Part shown: piece by piece, positions 8,118 through 16,516 of the stretch
How positions within the stretch are numbered: the first letter of the stretch is position 1
Layout of the letters: the number at the start of each line of letters is the position of its first letter
NCBI GenBank assembly: GCA_034667465.1
Contig: JAXDJV010000002.1
Location: forward strand, 310,001 to 374,000
From: JAOBAU01 sp034667465
Lineage (GTDB): Bacteria > Acidobacteriota > Thermoanaerobaculia > Gp7-AA8
Reading direction: 5' to 3'
DNA: 64,000 bases
The notes under the pieces: generated by a model
Database searches by the model: none
Seen by the model: the letters and a program-made list of their open reading frames with translations, nothing else
What the model was told of the DNA's origin: nothing
Program-made: the position numbers and the translations under genes

Positions 8118-8555
8118 CTACAGCAAACCGACCGCTTTGAATGCCGGAATGACCGGCTCGACCTGCGCCGCCTGTCGGATGAACTGCAGCCGCTGCTGCT
8201 GATCCGGCGTGAGAATCTCTTCGAACGATGCGGCCGCGGCGCGCGCCACTTCGCCAGCCTGTTTCTCACCGGCGTGAATCTCGATGACGAGCCGTCCAGC
8301 GGTTGCGACGTCGGGATTCGGCGACTCGATGAGGCGGCCGAGCGCTTCCCGATCGGCGTGAACCTTCGCCGCGATCGGCTGCAGCGCGGCGTCGCGCGTC
8401 TGAATCATCACGATCAACGCGCGCGTCTGATCTTCGGAGAGTTGCAGAACGTTCGTGACGAAGACGATCGGAGCCGGCAGTCCCTCATCGGCGAGAGCGA
8501 GCGGAGAATGGAGGATCATCAGCAGTGAGGCAACGGCGAGGAAGGTTCCTTTCAT
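8118..8555 (-). CDS. Spy/CpxP-like periplasmic protein (LTxxQ)
   Basis: A 145-residue exported helical protein. A signal peptide (MKGTFLAVASLLMILHSPLALA) is followed by QLSEDQTRAL and LTPDQQQRLQ, two LTxxQ-type motifs as in the Spy/CpxP/ZraP family of periplasmic chaperones and stress sensors. It is divergent from an ECF sigma factor gene across 82 bp, and a second LTxxQ protein is the third gene of the sigma operon, so both are probably envelope-stress targets. The ATG at 8555 gives a clean signal peptide; an upstream ATG at 8624 would add 23 residues reaching into the divergent promoter. Confidence 0.75.
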   Translation of the reverse strand: MKGTFLAVASLLMILHSPLALADEGLPAPIVFVTNVLQLSEDQTRALIVMIQTRDAALQPIAAKVHADREALGRLIESPNPDVATAGRLVIEIHAGEKQAGEVARAAAASFEEILTPDQQQRLQFIRQAAQVEPVIPAFKAVGLL

Positions 8556-8594
8556 GACGTTCTCCTTTGCGCCTTTAGTGAGCTCCGGCGTCGT

Positions 8595-8604
8595 GTCATA
8601 TGAC
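8595..8604. promoter_or_regulatory. 10-bp palindrome in divergent Spy-like / ECF promoter region
   Basis: GTCATATGAC is a perfect palindrome in the middle of the 82-bp region between the divergent Spy-like gene and the ECF sigma gene. It could be an operator, or could arise by chance; no other evidence is available. Confidence 0.3.
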
Positions 8605-8637
8605 GGCGCCGTCGACGCGACCAAAAGAAGAGCGACC

Positions 8638-9147
8638 GTGGTGAATCGAGCCGATCTGGAACAGCAGCTCGAGGAGCTTCACCCGGCGAGCTTCGCGTGG
8701 GCTCTGGCGTTATGCAGACGCGACGACGACGACGCGCAGGACGTTCTGCAGGAGACGTACTTGAAGATCTTCGATGGAAAGGCGCGATTCGACGGACGAT
8801 CGACGCTGAAGACGTGGCTGTTCGCCGTGATTCGAAGAACCGCCGCCGCACGACAACGCAGTCGCTGGCTGCGCGAGCTGCGATTCGTTTTCTTCGATGT
8901 GAGCTCCGTCGCCGACGATCACGATTCTGCGGAGCGGCGCGTCATCCATTCCGAAGAGACATCGGCGCTCGTTCGTGCACTGAGTCGTCTCGCGCGAAGA
9001 CAGCGCGAAGTGATCGAGCTCGTTTTCTACCACGAGCTGACAATCGAGGAAGCGGCGGCCGTCGCCGGCGTCTCGGTCGGCACGGCGCGCGTTCATTACC
9101 ATCGCGCCAAACAGCGGCTGCTCGCGGAGCTGAAAGCACAACCATGA
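8638..9147 (+). CDS. ECF RNA polymerase sigma factor
   Basis: Group IV sigma-70 factor of about 169 residues. Region 2 is visible as DDDAQDVLQETYLKIFDGKARFDGRSTLKTWLFAVIRR and region 4 as REVIELVFYHELTIEEAAAVAGVSVGTARVHYHRAKQRL, the -35-binding helix-turn-helix. No ATG lies near the fold start. Adjacent GTG codons at 8638 and 8641, preceded by AGAAGAG at about 8626-8632, are the likely start. Its stop overlaps the next gene by ATGA. That gene encodes a small membrane protein, suggesting a sigma/anti-sigma pair controlling the flanking Spy-like genes. Confidence 0.88.
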   Translation: MVNRADLEQQLEELHPASFAWALALCRRDDDDAQDVLQETYLKIFDGKARFDGRSTLKTWLFAVIRRTAAARQRSRWLRELRFVFFDVSSVADDHDSAERRVIHSEETSALVRALSRLARRQREVIELVFYHELTIEEAAAVAGVSVGTARVHYHRAKQRLLAELKAQP

Positions 9148-9470
9148 TCGACGAATCCACTCTCCGCGAACGATTCGCCCGGCTTCGTGCCGATGAGCGA
9201 GGCGCCGTTCCGCGATTCGAGCTCCGGCCGCGCGCGCGCAAACTGCGTCCGCTGCGGACTCTCATCGCGACGACGGCAGCATTGCTGCTCGTCGCGATCG
9301 TCGCGTTCACGCTCCGGCCCGGCCGCGTGAGCTTCTCCGCTTCCGATCGCGCCGCCGCCCGCTCCGTCGCCGAGTGGCATCCGCCGACCGATTTTCTGCT
9401 GCGCACGCCGGGAAGCGAGCTGCTGACGACCACTCCACGCATCCCCGATCTGAAAGGAATTCCGCGATGA
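9144..9470 (+). CDS. small single-pass membrane protein, candidate anti-sigma factor
   Basis: A 108-residue protein with a charged cytoplasmic N-terminus (residues 1-37), one transmembrane helix (about 38-57, LRTLIATTAALLLVAIVAF) and a 50-residue outer tail. No zinc-binding HxxxCxxC motif is seen, so it is not a ZAS-type anti-sigma factor. The case for an anti-sigma role is positional: it is translationally coupled to the ECF gene (ATGA overlap at 9144) and to the following Spy-like gene (ATGA at 9467). The family was not recognised from sequence. Confidence 0.7.
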   Translation: MIDESTLRERFARLRADERGAVPRFELRPRARKLRPLRTLIATTAALLLVAIVAFTLRPGRVSFSASDRAAARSVAEWHPPTDFLLRTPGSELLTTTPRIPDLKGIPR

Positions 9471-9889
9471 AATCGGCCCTGCTCATCCTTCTCTCGTTCG
9501 TGTCGGTCGCCGCATTCGCACAGCAGCAGTCGCCGCAGCCGGACAACGATCCGATCGGACGCTATCTGATTCCGCCCGAGCTGGTGATGACGCAGTCGGA
9601 GCAGATCGGCCTGACTGACAAACAGCGAACGACGATCAAGTCCGAGATTCAGAAGATGCAGGCGAAGTTCGTCGACGCGCAGTGGGATCTGCAGGAACAG
9701 ACCGGAAAGATGATGCAGCTGCTGCAGCAGTCGCCGGTCGACGAGACGAAAGTCCTCGAGCAGGCCGACCGGATCATGGCGCTGGAGCGCGAGATCAAAC
9801 GGGCGCACCTCGCGCTGCTGGTGCGCATCCGCAATGCACTGACGGCGGAACAGATCGCGAAGCTCGAAGCGATCCGGCGCGGAAAGTAA
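9467..9889 (+). CDS. second Spy/LTxxQ-type periplasmic protein
   Basis: A 140-residue secreted helical protein with a signal peptide (MKSALLILLSFVSVAAFAQQ) and LTxxQ-like motifs IGLTDKQRTTI and ALTAEQIAKL around a long charged coiled region. It belongs to the same broad class as the divergent protein at 8118-8555 and may bind unfolded periplasmic proteins or metals. It is the third gene of the sigma operon, with its ATG overlapping the upstream stop. A longer in-frame reading from 9374 only duplicates the upstream coding sequence and destroys the signal peptide, so it was discarded. Confidence 0.8.
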   Translation: MKSALLILLSFVSVAAFAQQQSPQPDNDPIGRYLIPPELVMTQSEQIGLTDKQRTTIKSEIQKMQAKFVDAQWDLQEQTGKMMQLLQQSPVDETKVLEQADRIMALEREIKRAHLALLVRIRNALTAEQIAKLEAIRRGK

Positions 9890-9923
9890 TCGAACTTCCG
9901 TCACGTGAGACACTTTCTCTCTC

Positions 9924-11786
9924 ATGCCCTTCGCGAGAGTTCTCCTCGTGGTGCTCCTTGCGAGTGCGCTCGGTTCTGCGAGCGAGCAAAACCGAATGCT
10001 TGCGGAGGCGGAACGGATTCGCTCCGCCGACAAACCGAAGTCGCGGCAGATGCTCGACGCCGTCAATCGCACGATCACACCGGCGACCGATCCACTCGTT
10101 CGCGGGCAGGCGCTTTACCTCGAATGCATCTGGAGCGATGAGCCGCAGGCGGCCTATCGCTTTTTCGCTGCCGGAATGGCGATCGCCGAGCAGACGAAAA
10201 GCTCCGTCCTCAAAGCGAAGTTCTACGGTTGCCGCGCCAACGCGCTGCAGTTCGAAGGGAAGCCGCACGAAGCGGAAGCCGATTACGCGACCGCGATGAA
10301 GCTGGCGGCAGAGGCGAAAGACGGCGCGGTCGAAGCGGACACGCGCGTCAATCTTGCCTTTCTCGAATACAACCGCGGCGCGATGGCGGACGCGCTGTCC
10401 AACCTGCAGTCCGCCTATCGCATCAGCGCAAGCCGCGGTGACGAGAAGAGACGGCTCGACGCCCTGACGATGATGGCGAACGTCTACGCCGACTCGAAAG
10501 TAGCGCAGTACGACCGCGCCATCGAGTACTACCGGCAGCTCGTCGCCGGCTACGAAAAGCTGGGACTGCGGAGTGAGATCGCCGACACGCTCTACAACAT
10601 CGCAAGCACGTTCGAGAGCGAAGGAAACCAGGCGGCGGCTGAGTTCCACTATCGCCGCGCGCTCGCCGCATTCGAAGCGCTGAAGTCGGAAGACGACATC
10701 ATCTACACCCGCCGCGCCCTCGGCTCCTCGCTGATGAAGCAGGGCCGCGCAACGGAATCGCTGCCGCACTTCGACGCCGCCCTCGCGTTCTACGAAAAAA
10801 AGAAAGACAGCGGCAGCATCGCGTTCGTGAAGGAGTTCCGCGGCAGCGCGTACCGCCGACTCGGCCGCTCCGACGCATCGCTGCGCGACCTCGAAGCGGC
10901 GCGCATCTATTTCGAGAAAGAAAAGAACACGCGGTACCTGGAGAAAAACGCCGACGAGACGGCGCTCGTCTACGAGCAGCTCGGCGACTGGCGCAACGCC
11001 TGGGCCTTTCGCAAGCGTCACGAGGCGCTGCAGAACGAGCTGGCCGTCGCGCGGCGCGATGAGCTTGCGTCAAGGCTGCGGGTAGAGTTCGACGCGGAAA
11101 AGAAAGAGCGCGAGAACCGCGCTCTCGCGCGCGAGAACGCTCTGCGCGCCGCGGCCCTCCGCGAGGCGGAACACAATCAGGAGCTGCAGCTCGCCGTCAT
11201 CATCCTGACCGCGCTGCTGGCAGTTGCGCTCGCCCTTCTCTTCTGGCGGCAGGCGGTGAACACGCGGCGCATGCGCGCGATGGCGATGACCGATGACCTC
11301 ACGCGTCTGCCCAACCGCAGGCATATCCTGGCGACGGTCGAGCTGGAGCTCGCCGAAGCGCAACGCAACGGACATCCGGTCGCGCTGATCATGCTCGACA
11401 TCGACGGCTTCAAGCGGATCAACGACACGTACGGACACGCGGCGGGCGACGAGATCCTGAAACGCGTCGCGCGCACGTGCCGTCTCACGCTGCGTACTCC
11501 CGATCAGCTCGGCCGCATCGGCGGCGAGGAGTTCCTGATCGTTTTGCACGGCGCGACCAGCCCGCAACAGGCGGGCGAAGTCGCCGAACGACTTCGCGCC
11601 GCCGTCGAGCAACTCGATCTCTCCTCCATCGCCGCCGACCTGCACGTCACCATCAGCCTCGGCGTTTGCGTGACCGGCGAACACGACGCGAAGACCGCCA
11701 TCGCAGCCGCCGACGAGCTGCTCTATCGCGCGAAAGAGAACGGCCGCAATCGCGTCGAGATGTCGGTCGAAGAACAGGTGGCGTGA
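9924..11786 (+). CDS. TPR-containing diguanylate cyclase (GGDEF)
   Basis: A 620-residue signalling enzyme likely to make cyclic di-GMP. It has a signal peptide (MPFARVLLVVLLASALGSAS) and a periplasmic TPR array of about residues 25-370. A charged coiled coil follows, then a transmembrane helix near 420-440 (LQLAVIILTALLAVALALLFW) and a cytoplasmic GGDEF domain. The active site reads GGEEF at 533-537. An RxxD inhibitory site (RTPD, 524-527) sits exactly five residues before it, so product feedback is expected. TPR sensors of this layout are thought to read periplasmic protein partners. The gene begins 34 nt after the Spy-like gene and could be co-transcribed with it. Confidence 0.93.
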   Translation: MPFARVLLVVLLASALGSASEQNRMLAEAERIRSADKPKSRQMLDAVNRTITPATDPLVRGQALYLECIWSDEPQAAYRFFAAGMAIAEQTKSSVLKAKFYGCRANALQFEGKPHEAEADYATAMKLAAEAKDGAVEADTRVNLAFLEYNRGAMADALSNLQSAYRISASRGDEKRRLDALTMMANVYADSKVAQYDRAIEYYRQLVAGYEKLGLRSEIADTLYNIASTFESEGNQAAAEFHYRRALAAFEALKSEDDIIYTRRALGSSLMKQGRATESLPHFDAALAFYEKKKDSGSIAFVKEFRGSAYRRLGRSDASLRDLEAARIYFEKEKNTRYLEKNADETALVYEQLGDWRNAWAFRKRHEALQNELAVARRDELASRLRVEFDAEKKERENRALARENALRAAALREAEHNQELQLAVIILTALLAVALALLFWRQAVNTRRMRAMAMTDDLTRLPNRRHILATVELELAEAQRNGHPVALIMLDIDGFKRINDTYGHAAGDEILKRVARTCRLTLRTPDQLGRIGGEEFLIVLHGATSPQQAGEVAERLRAAVEQLDLSSIAADLHVTISLGVCVTGEHDAKTAIAAADELLYRAKENGRNRVEMSVEEQVA

Positions 11787-11792
11787 ACGCCG

Positions 11793-12248
11793 TTACCGTG
11801 ACCTCGACACGAGCAGCGTTCCGGTCACGACGCGGCTGCGATTCTCGACACGTTGCACGCGTCCCGTGATCACCTCGCCATTCAGTTTTCCCTCGAAGGT
11901 CGTGTAGACCGTGCACGCGCAGTCGCGATCGAACTGCGGCGGCACGGCGCCGAGCATCCGATTGCCGTCGACCCGCACCCAGGAAAGTGACGACTGCGGC
12001 ATCGGTGAAGAAAAGACGAGGCGGCCGGTCTCGATGTCGCTATCGCCTGGAACGATCGCGAACGTCACTCGTGAGTCGAGGTTGCGATGCGCATCATCGA
12101 AGGTGACCGCGCCGTTCCAGGTTCCGGCGAATTCTCGCTGTTCGATCGCGCGACCGACGAGCGGCACGAAGAGCGCACCGTCGGAATTCGAATCGGTGGC
12201 GCAGCCGGCGAGGACGAGCATCAGCAGGGCAAGAGGTGCGTATCTCAT
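11793..12248 (-). CDS. putative lipoprotein, unknown function
   Basis: A 151-residue protein with a lipoprotein signal peptide (MRYAPLALLMLVLAGC, lipobox LAGC, Cys16) and a beta-rich mature part. It contains a CAC dipeptide region (DRDCACTVYTTFEG) and regularly spaced Gly/Thr strands suggestive of a small lipocalin-like barrel, but I do not recognise the family. It begins 2 nt after the NmrA-like stop, so it is probably the last gene of the DoxX-NmrA-lipoprotein transcript. It converges with the GGDEF gene (6 nt apart). Confidence 0.7.
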   Translation of the reverse strand: MRYAPLALLMLVLAGCATDSNSDGALFVPLVGRAIEQREFAGTWNGAVTFDDAHRNLDSRVTFAIVPGDSDIETGRLVFSSPMPQSSLSWVRVDGNRMLGAVPPQFDRDCACTVYTTFEGKLNGEVITGRVQRVENRSRVVTGTLLVSRSR

Positions 12249-12250
12249 CG

Positions 12251-13168
12251 TCACACCGCCGCCGATTCGCGCACGCCGAGGGCGAGGCGAAGTTTCTGTT
12301 GATTGCGCACCGCCCACGTCTCGAATTTCTGCAGCTCCGGCGCGAGCGCGCGCCACGTCTCGATGCTCTCCGCGCGCCTCGGCATGTGCGCGCGGTAGAA
12401 CTCGAACATGTCAGCAATGTCGGCCGCGCCGGGAAAGCCGAGCGACGCGAACGTCTCGCGCGGAACGTGCTCGTAGCGAACATCGACGTCGATGATTCCG
12501 CTCAGCAGCTCCGCGTATTGCGCCACCGGAATCTCCTCAGCCGCAAGCGCGAGCGTTTTTCCGATGTACTCGTTCGGCTGCTCGAAGACGCGCGCCACGA
12601 TGAAACCGAGGTCGCTGACCGACATCATTGCCAGCGGACTCGTTCCCATCGGAATGCGCATCGCGAATGCGTCGCCGTCCGGTTTCAGCAGCGGCACGAA
12701 GCTCTCGTAATACATCGGCATGTGGATAAACGTCGCCGGAACGGAAAGCGCGCGGGCGTACTGCTCCAGCTCCGCTTTGATGTCGAAGTGCGGACTGTGC
12801 AACGCGCCGTCCGTCGCCTTTTCGATCGCAGGCAACGTGCTGAACACGAAGTGCGGCACTTCGGCGTCAGCAACGGCGCGAATGAGGTTGCGTCCCTCTT
12901 CCCCTTCCTTCTCGAAGTGCTCCCAGAAATTCGTGACGCCGAAGACGCCATGCACGCCGTCGAGCGCCGCCGCGATGCTGTCGCGATCGTCGAGATCGCC
13001 CGCTGCGATCCCGGCGCCGCGGCTCGCCAGTTCGAGTGCCGCCGGCGAGTCGGGTTTGCGCGTGAATGCGCGAACGTTGAATGAACCGCGCTCGAGAAGC
13101 GCGCGGGCCACACTGCCGCCCTGAGCGCCGGTCGCACCGATCACGAGGATTGTTTTTCTGCTGCTCAC
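12251..13168 (-). CDS. NmrA-like NAD(P)-binding protein
   Basis: A 305-residue atypical short-chain dehydrogenase of the NmrA/HSCARG group. The nucleotide-binding motif VIGATGAQGGSVARAL (GxxGxxG) is at the N-terminus, followed by a Rossmann core and FVFSTLP and HFDIKAELEQY segments typical of NmrA-like proteins. Family members are redox-sensing regulators or quinone/NAD(P)H reductases. The start is GTG 13168, preceded by AAGGAG; the 144 additional upstream codons of the open frame overlap the DoxX gene and lack family similarity. It lies 14 nt after DoxX, divergent from an AraC-type regulator that is the probable controller. Confidence 0.9.
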   Translation of the reverse strand: MSSRKTILVIGATGAQGGSVARALLERGSFNVRAFTRKPDSPAALELASRGAGIAAGDLDDRDSIAAALDGVHGVFGVTNFWEHFEKEGEEGRNLIRAVADAEVPHFVFSTLPAIEKATDGALHSPHFDIKAELEQYARALSVPATFIHMPMYYESFVPLLKPDGDAFAMRIPMGTSPLAMMSVSDLGFIVARVFEQPNEYIGKTLALAAEEIPVAQYAELLSGIIDVDVRYEHVPRETFASLGFPGAADIADMFEFYRAHMPRRAESIETWRALAPELQKFETWAVRNQQKLRLALGVRESAAV

Positions 13169-13182
13169 GTTCGTTCTCCTTA

Positions 13183-13638
13183 TCAATGAGTCACCGAGCG
13201 AAGAGTCGCGGGCGTCGTTCCGCGCGGCGCGATGGCCGCACGACCGAAACGTCCCCAGGCGACGAACGCCGCGATTGCGCCGAGTGCGGTCACGAACGGC
13301 AGCCCGCTGAACTCTCCGCGCACGGTGTGGAATGCGAACGCCAGCACCATGACGATCACGAGACCTGATGCCGCGATCGGCGTCAGCACCGGCGCGATGC
13401 GCGTCAGCGCCGGCAGCAGCAGTCCGAGCGCGCCCGCGACTTCGCTGAGTCCGATGAAGCGGATGAGCATCGCGTAGTCGGCGACCCACGGCATGTTCTT
13501 CGCCAGCTGTGCGATCGGCGTCGTGATCTTCATCAGGCCGAACATTCCGAAGACGACAGCGAGAAGAATCTGCGCCGACCAGAGCGCGACGCGCAGCCAT
13601 TTGCCGCCGTCCGATTGTGCTTTTTGCGAGTCATTCAT
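13183..13638 (-). CDS. DoxX-family membrane protein
   Basis: A 151-residue protein with four predicted transmembrane helices and the DoxX hallmark sequence near the start (LLAVVFGMFGLMKI) and IGLSEVAGALGLLLPAL in the middle. DoxX-like proteins are linked to quinone and oxidative or thiol stress. The ATG at 13638 was chosen; the longer frame from 13878 would run antisense through the divergent AraC gene. It is the first gene of a DoxX-NmrA-lipoprotein operon that faces away from the AraC regulator. Confidence 0.88.
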   Translation of the reverse strand: MNDSQKAQSDGGKWLRVALWSAQILLAVVFGMFGLMKITTPIAQLAKNMPWVADYAMLIRFIGLSEVAGALGLLLPALTRIAPVLTPIAASGLVIVMVLAFAFHTVRGEFSGLPFVTALGAIAAFVAWGRFGRAAIAPRGTTPATLRSVTH

Positions 13639-13743
13639 TGGCTTTCTCCTTTTTCCTGATGCACAATAGGTCCAGCGAACGAGACGATCAATCGCCAAAA
13701 CTCTCGATTTACGCACCATTCGTCCAAACAGGAGCAAGATACG

Positions 13744-14673
13744 ATGGACCCGGTAGCAGACGTCTTTACCGCGCTTCAGGCCGAGAACGTGCTGTACGGA
13801 AGCCTCGAAGCGTCCGCGCCGTGGGGCATCGGCTTCCCCGCGGGACACTCGTCGTTCGGCATGGTCGTTCGCGGCCACTGCTGGCTCGCGGTCGACGGAT
13901 TCGAAGAGCCGGTCTCACTCGCCGGCGGCGATTGCTTCCTGCTGCCGCGCGGGGTCGCGTATTCGCTGCGCGATGACGAAAAGTCGCCGCTGATGACGCT
14001 CGAAGAAGTGGTCGCGTGCAAAAGCAGTGTGGGCCGCAGCACTCACCTGCAGTTCGGCGGCGGCGGTCGCACGACGTCGATGATCAGCGGCTGCTTTCAG
14101 TTCGATCCGGCGGCGAGTCAGTCGATGATCGAACTGCTGCCGGCGTTCATTCATATCCGCGCCGACGATCCGCAGTCGGCCGCGCTGCAGACCACCATCC
14201 GTCTGCTTGCTGGCGAGATCGCGGAGGATGCGGCCGGCTCGCAGATCGTCGTCAATCGACTCGTCGACGTCTTTTTCCTGCAGGCGATCCGCTTTCATAT
14301 GTCGCAGCACGGCGGCTGCACATCGGCCTGGCTTCGCGCGGTCGCCGATCCGCAGGTCGGCAAAGTGCTGCGCGTGATGCACGAAGAGATCGAACATCCA
14401 TGGACGGTGGAAGAGCTCGCGAGTCGTGGCGGGATGTCGCGCGCGGCGTTCGCGCTGCGATTCAAACAGCTCGTCGGCGAAGCACCGCTCGAGTACCTGA
14501 CGCGCTGGCGGATGTACAAAGCGAGCCGTCTGCTGCGCGATCCCGAGCGGAAGATTCTTCAGATCGCCAACTCGGTCGGCTACGACTCCGACGGCGCGTT
14601 CAATCGCGCCTTCAAACGAGTCCTCGGCGTGCCGCCAGGCGAGTATCGAAGATCCGCCGCGCCTGCGCTCTGA
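13744..14673 (+). CDS. AraC-family transcriptional regulator with cupin sensor
   Basis: A 309-residue regulator. Residues about 10-180 form a cupin-type ligand domain (AraC_binding/Cupin_6: GDCFLLPRGVAYSL), and the C-terminal 100 residues carry two helix-turn-helices (WTVEELASRGGMSRAAFALRFK and ILQIANSVGYDSDGAFNRAF, PPGEYR end). It is divergent from the DoxX/NmrA operon across 105 bp. Cupin_6 AraC regulators often control adjacent oxidoreductase genes, so these are its likely targets. The family is certain; ligand and targets are inferred. Confidence 0.93.
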   Translation: MDPVADVFTALQAENVLYGSLEASAPWGIGFPAGHSSFGMVVRGHCWLAVDGFEEPVSLAGGDCFLLPRGVAYSLRDDEKSPLMTLEEVVACKSSVGRSTHLQFGGGGRTTSMISGCFQFDPAASQSMIELLPAFIHIRADDPQSAALQTTIRLLAGEIAEDAAGSQIVVNRLVDVFFLQAIRFHMSQHGGCTSAWLRAVADPQVGKVLRVMHEEIEHPWTVEELASRGGMSRAAFALRFKQLVGEAPLEYLTRWRMYKASRLLRDPERKILQIANSVGYDSDGAFNRAFKRVLGVPPGEYRRSAAPAL

Positions 14674-14677
14674 CGCG

Positions 14678-15550
14678 TCAGAAGAGATCGGGGAGCAGCA
14701 CGAAGTTCTTCATCGCTGCAACCGTTCGCGGCGAGACGCCGCTCAGGAACCAGTCGAGCGCTTCCACGGTCGCCGGCGGAATCGCGTAGCGCGTCACGAA
14801 CTGCACGGCGACTTCGCGATTCGCCTCCGCGTCCGATTGCGTTCCGAACAGATCGTCGACCGCTCGCTCATTCGGATTGACGACTGTCGCGCGGATTCCG
14901 GCGTCGGCAAACGCTTCGGCGAATCGCTCCTTTCGATAGCCGTAATGCGTGCAGGCAAGACAGGCGACGACCGGTCTGTCGGTGCTCTGCATCTTCTCGA
15001 TCGCCGTTCGCACCCAGTGAACGATCTCCGATTTCGTTCGAGCTCCTTCACGATCTTCGGAGATCGTATCGGCGAGGCCGGGACAGGCCTGGCTGATGAT
15101 GCGCGGCGTTTCGATTCGGCACGCTTCGAGCAGCCGCGGATAAACGCCGGAGTCGATCGTCGTTTGCGTTCCGAAGATGATCGCGACGCTGCGCGGATCG
15201 GTTTCGAGCTCGCGCATCACGAGCTCGGCGCCGGTCTCGACGATCCCTTTCACCGGAATGTCCGCGTTGCGAAAGTACGGCGTGTCGGGAAGCAGAACCG
15301 AGAGCGTGTTGCAGGCAACATAGATGAAGTCGGGCGCGAACCTCTCGGTGACGTTCGTCAGGAAGCGGTCGAACGTCTGCAGCTTCACCTCTCTCGACGG
15401 CATCGAGTTGTAGCCGTAATCGTTTTTGGGAGCGGCGTTGGCGAACGTCAGCCGCACCGGTTCGGAGAAGCCGTGCGTGCGCACGAACCGCTCCACGTAC
15501 GCGCAGACCGAAAGACCGCCGACGCCGGAGTCGGTGATGAGGATATGCAT
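14678..15550 (-). CDS. aspartate/glutamate racemase-family protein (MurI-like)
   Basis: A 290-residue cofactor-independent racemase-family protein. It retains the hallmark features of MurI: DSGVGGLSV at residues 7-15, the first catalytic Cys in ACNTLS and the second in CLACTHYGY. It is longer and more divergent than typical glutamate racemases (about 265 residues), so substrate identity is open. It starts 2 nt after an MpaA-like carboxypeptidase gene, so the pair are co-expressed. MpaA releases peptides from murein tripeptide, and in E. coli the mpaA neighbour is an Ala-Glu epimerase, so a role in recycling murein-derived Glu is a reasonable inference. Confidence 0.85.
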   Translation of the reverse strand: MHILITDSGVGGLSVCAYVERFVRTHGFSEPVRLTFANAAPKNDYGYNSMPSREVKLQTFDRFLTNVTERFAPDFIYVACNTLSVLLPDTPYFRNADIPVKGIVETGAELVMRELETDPRSVAIIFGTQTTIDSGVYPRLLEACRIETPRIISQACPGLADTISEDREGARTKSEIVHWVRTAIEKMQSTDRPVVACLACTHYGYRKERFAEAFADAGIRATVVNPNERAVDDLFGTQSDAEANREVAVQFVTRYAIPPATVEALDWFLSGVSPRTVAAMKNFVLLPDLF

Positions 15551-15552
15551 CG

Positions 15553-16281
15553 CTATCCCTCGAGCTCGATCCGTCCCGTCATCAGATCGATGAGGATCGG
15601 AACGTGACGATCTTTGAGGTCGTAGAGCGACGCCGCTTCGAGCTCCCACGTCACGAGAGTCAATCGCTGTTCGGCTGCCCACGTTCCCATCGAGCCGGGC
15701 GTCGGATAGCCGATCTCCGTGAGCAGAGGAAGTTCGCAGCGCGCGGCGAGCTGACGGCCGAGGTGCGAATTGCCGGAATCGTCGATGCAGGCGAGTGCGG
15801 CGTGGAGGCTGACGACGGCGCGCGGCTTCAGCCGTTCCAGCAGCGAAAGGAGTGCGCGCGTTTCCGGTTCGGACGCCGGTTCCGCTCCCGGACTCAGGGC
15901 GATGTCGCGAGCATCGTTCGCGCGCGTCTTGTAGTGGACGGGATCGGGACTCCAGTTCGAGGTCGGAAAGTTCCGATTCAGATCGACGCCGCGTCCATTG
16001 CCGCGCGTTCCGCGCAGCATTCCGTCGGGGTTGCCACAGAGAATCACCGCGGCCTGCAGATCACCGCGCGGAATGCATCGCAGCGCTTCCGAAACGACGA
16101 CCGTCGTCTCCGCTTCGTCGCCATGGATCGAAGCAAGAACGACGATCTCCGCGGCTCCCGACTCGGGGAGCCATACGGTGAGAGGAATCCCTTCGAGTGA
16201 TGCGCCATAAACCGAGCCGGCGTGGCGGATCACCCCTCGTTCGCGCCGCTCGACGAGGCGCGGTTCTGTTTCACGATTCAT
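15553..16281 (-). CDS. mpaA: M14 zinc carboxypeptidase, MpaA-like murein peptide amidase
   Basis: A 242-residue cytoplasmic M14-family peptidase. The zinc site is visible as SIHGDE (His and Glu) and SLHAALACIDDSG (second His), the arginine/substrate region as NPDGMLRGTRGNGRGVDLNRNFP, and the catalytic Glu in TWELEA. This set matches MpaA, which splits the gamma-D-Glu-meso-diaminopimelate bond during peptidoglycan recycling. No signal peptide is present, as expected. It forms an operon with the racemase-like gene, and an Mpl ligase of the same recycling pathway occurs elsewhere in the window at 45844-47280. Other M14 amidohydrolases are possible but fit less well. Confidence 0.83.
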   Translation of the reverse strand: MNRETEPRLVERRERGVIRHAGSVYGASLEGIPLTVWLPESGAAEIVVLASIHGDEAETTVVVSEALRCIPRGDLQAAVILCGNPDGMLRGTRGNGRGVDLNRNFPTSNWSPDPVHYKTRANDARDIALSPGAEPASEPETRALLSLLERLKPRAVVSLHAALACIDDSGNSHLGRQLAARCELPLLTEIGYPTPGSMGTWAAEQRLTLVTWELEAASLYDLKDRHVPILIDLMTGRIELEG

Positions 16282-16300
16282 ACGCCGCGCATCATGCCAT

Positions 16301-16516
16301 TCACGCCTCGACTTCGCGGCACTCGTACTCGCGCTTGATGACCTGATTCATGTACGAGCCGCGGCTCTCGGCGCTCATGAAGCGGCCGTACTCATCCGGC
16401 GGAACGTCCAGATACTCGTAGCTCCTGCCGGTGCGAAACGTCACGCGCAGAATGCGCGTGCTTTCATCGTAGCCAATCGCGCTGATCGCCTCTGATTCGA
16501 TCGGCTCCATGTGCAC
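16301..16516 (-). CDS. KTSC-domain small protein
   Basis: A 71-residue protein consisting of one KTSC domain. The conserved core is YEYLDVPPDEYGRFMSAESR followed by GSYMNQVIK. KTSC domains are small modules named for a lysyl-tRNA synthetase C-terminal region; their function is not established. It precedes mpaA by 19 nt on the same strand and may be the first gene of that transcript. Met1 and Met3 are both possible starts. Confidence 0.82.
   Translation of the reverse strand: MHMEPIESEAISAIGYDESTRILRVTFRTGRSYEYLDVPPDEYGRFMSAESRGSYMNQVIKREYECREVEA

Noticed and set aside
13169..13600. N-terminal extension of the NmrA-like protein
   Set aside because: It runs through the DoxX gene; GTG 13168 has AAGGAG and starts the Rossmann motif.
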